64,000 bases of DNA from Candidatus Margulisiibacteriota bacterium. Lineage in GTDB: Bacteria > Margulisbacteria > WOR-1 > JAHJIW01. This document shows positions 63,570-64,000 of the stretch, piece by piece (position 1 is the first letter of the stretch; the number at the start of each line of letters is the position of its first letter). Below the pieces are notes generated by a model. That model was given only the letters and a program-made list of their open reading frames with translations. It ran no database searches and was not told where the DNA came from. Location of the stretch: positions 1-64,000 of the forward strand of contig JAHJIW010000003.1 of assembly GCA_018823125.1 (NCBI GenBank), in the 5' to 3' direction. Both the position numbers and the translations under genes were made by a program.

Positions 63570-64000
63570 TTGCAAAAGGTCAAGTCCACAAATTTGGAGA
63601 TGACATCAATACTGATTATATAATATCGGGGCAAATAAAATTTAAAGTTCAAGATCCTTACGAACTTGCCAAATATGTAATGGGCGATATTGCTCCCGGT
63701 TTCTATAAAAAAGTTAAAAAAGGTGATTTTCTTGTAGCCGGAAGAAACTTTGGGTGCGGATCTTCAAGGGAACAAGCCCCCATTGCAATCAAATATGCCG
63801 GAATCTCAATCGTAATCGCAAAATCTTTTGCAAGAATTTTTTACCGTAATTGTTTTAATCTTGGATTACCCGCGATAGAACTCGATACGGATGGAATTGA
63901 TAATGGAGATGAACTGGAAGTTGATTTAGACAATGGCACCGTCAAAAATATTACCAAAGGTACCGAGTCAAAATTTAGCCCCATTCCTCAAACCATGCAA
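63566..64000 (+). CDS. leuD: 3-isopropylmalate dehydratase small subunit, 3' end cut by window
   Basis: 145 codons are present before the window edge. Its ATG overlaps the stop of the endonuclease-like gene (ATGA). [14 protein letters not shown] is the LeuD substrate-loop and swivel-domain signature. The 3' end is outside the window. Confidence 0.9.
   Translation, partial: MIAKGQVHKFGDDINTDYIISGQIKFKVQDPYELAKYVMGDIAPGFYKKVKKGDFLVAGRNFGCGSSREQAPIAIKYAGISIVIAKSFARIFYRNCFNLGLPAIELDTDGIDNGDELEVDLDNGTVKNITKGTESKFSPIPQTMQ

Noticed and set aside
1..64000. Prophage, integrase, transposase or classical defence island
   Set aside because: No gene of these families was found; the accessory material is limited to scattered single genes and short repeats.

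Overview
The window is a gene-dense bacterial chromosome segment that reads as a free-living, biosynthetically competent bacterium. It combines S-layer homology (SLH) proteins with a PorV-like outer-membrane protein, arginine and leucine biosynthesis genes, and many co-directional overlapping genes. Together with short leaderless-looking promoters, this best suggests an uncultured diderm lineage without classical LPS genes in view, such as candidate division WOR-1/Saganbacteria or other Margulisbacteria. That placement is inference and of low confidence. No rRNA, CRISPR array, prophage or insertion sequence with a transposase was seen.

Layout. 1-6.3 kb (minus strand): a candidate small RNA, a zinc-metallopeptidase-like protein, argC-argJ-argB, a nucleotidyltransferase/small-protein pair and an AMMECR1-MEMO pair. 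6.4-16.1 kb: a thioredoxin-like protein, cobalamin-dependent methionine synthase, a gene with no normal start codon, then the run (membrane protein)-tilS-folP-folK-tsaE-tsaB-rimI downstream of a tRNA-Met(CAT). 16.2-28.8 kb: a CheY-like regulator, nadA, a 916-residue secreted repeat protein, a short SMC without a recognisable hinge, ftsH, mazG, tlyA, a membrane nuclease-like protein and nadK. 28.8-33.8 kb: two small proteins and a 1476-residue TPR protein. 34-41.9 kb (plus strand mostly): a pseudokinase followed by a separate PASTA protein, ribD, a thioesterase, a DUF1858 protein, pyrB, apbE, ackA and a GlmU-like enzyme. 41.9-54.1 kb (minus strand): a 962-residue fusion of RelA/SpoT-like and GGDEF-like domains, murE, a FemAB-like protein, then argF and argG-argH-ndk-pepA. 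54.2-61.1 kb: a small protein, a large sensor histidine kinase and three envelope proteins. 61.2-64 kb: leuC, a LAGLIDADG endonuclease-like gene, and leuD cut by the window edge.

The most striking signal is a promoter-like motif, AARTTT-N14-CGATA, found eight times with exactly the same spacing. It resembles the sigma-28/SigD consensus. One copy starts the candidate small RNA and the other seven stand before genes of unknown function: the metallopeptidase-like protein, a 201-residue protein, the gene lacking a start codon, the two-small-protein unit, the giant TPR protein, the RelA/SpoT-GGDEF fusion and an 85-residue protein. I propose that these form one undescribed regulon scattered between housekeeping operons.

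Housekeeping units often begin with a good -10 box only 6-11 bases from the start codon and no Shine-Dalgarno sequence, so their mRNAs are probably leaderless. Downstream genes in operons carry ordinary AAAGGAG-type sites or ATGA/TAATG overlaps.
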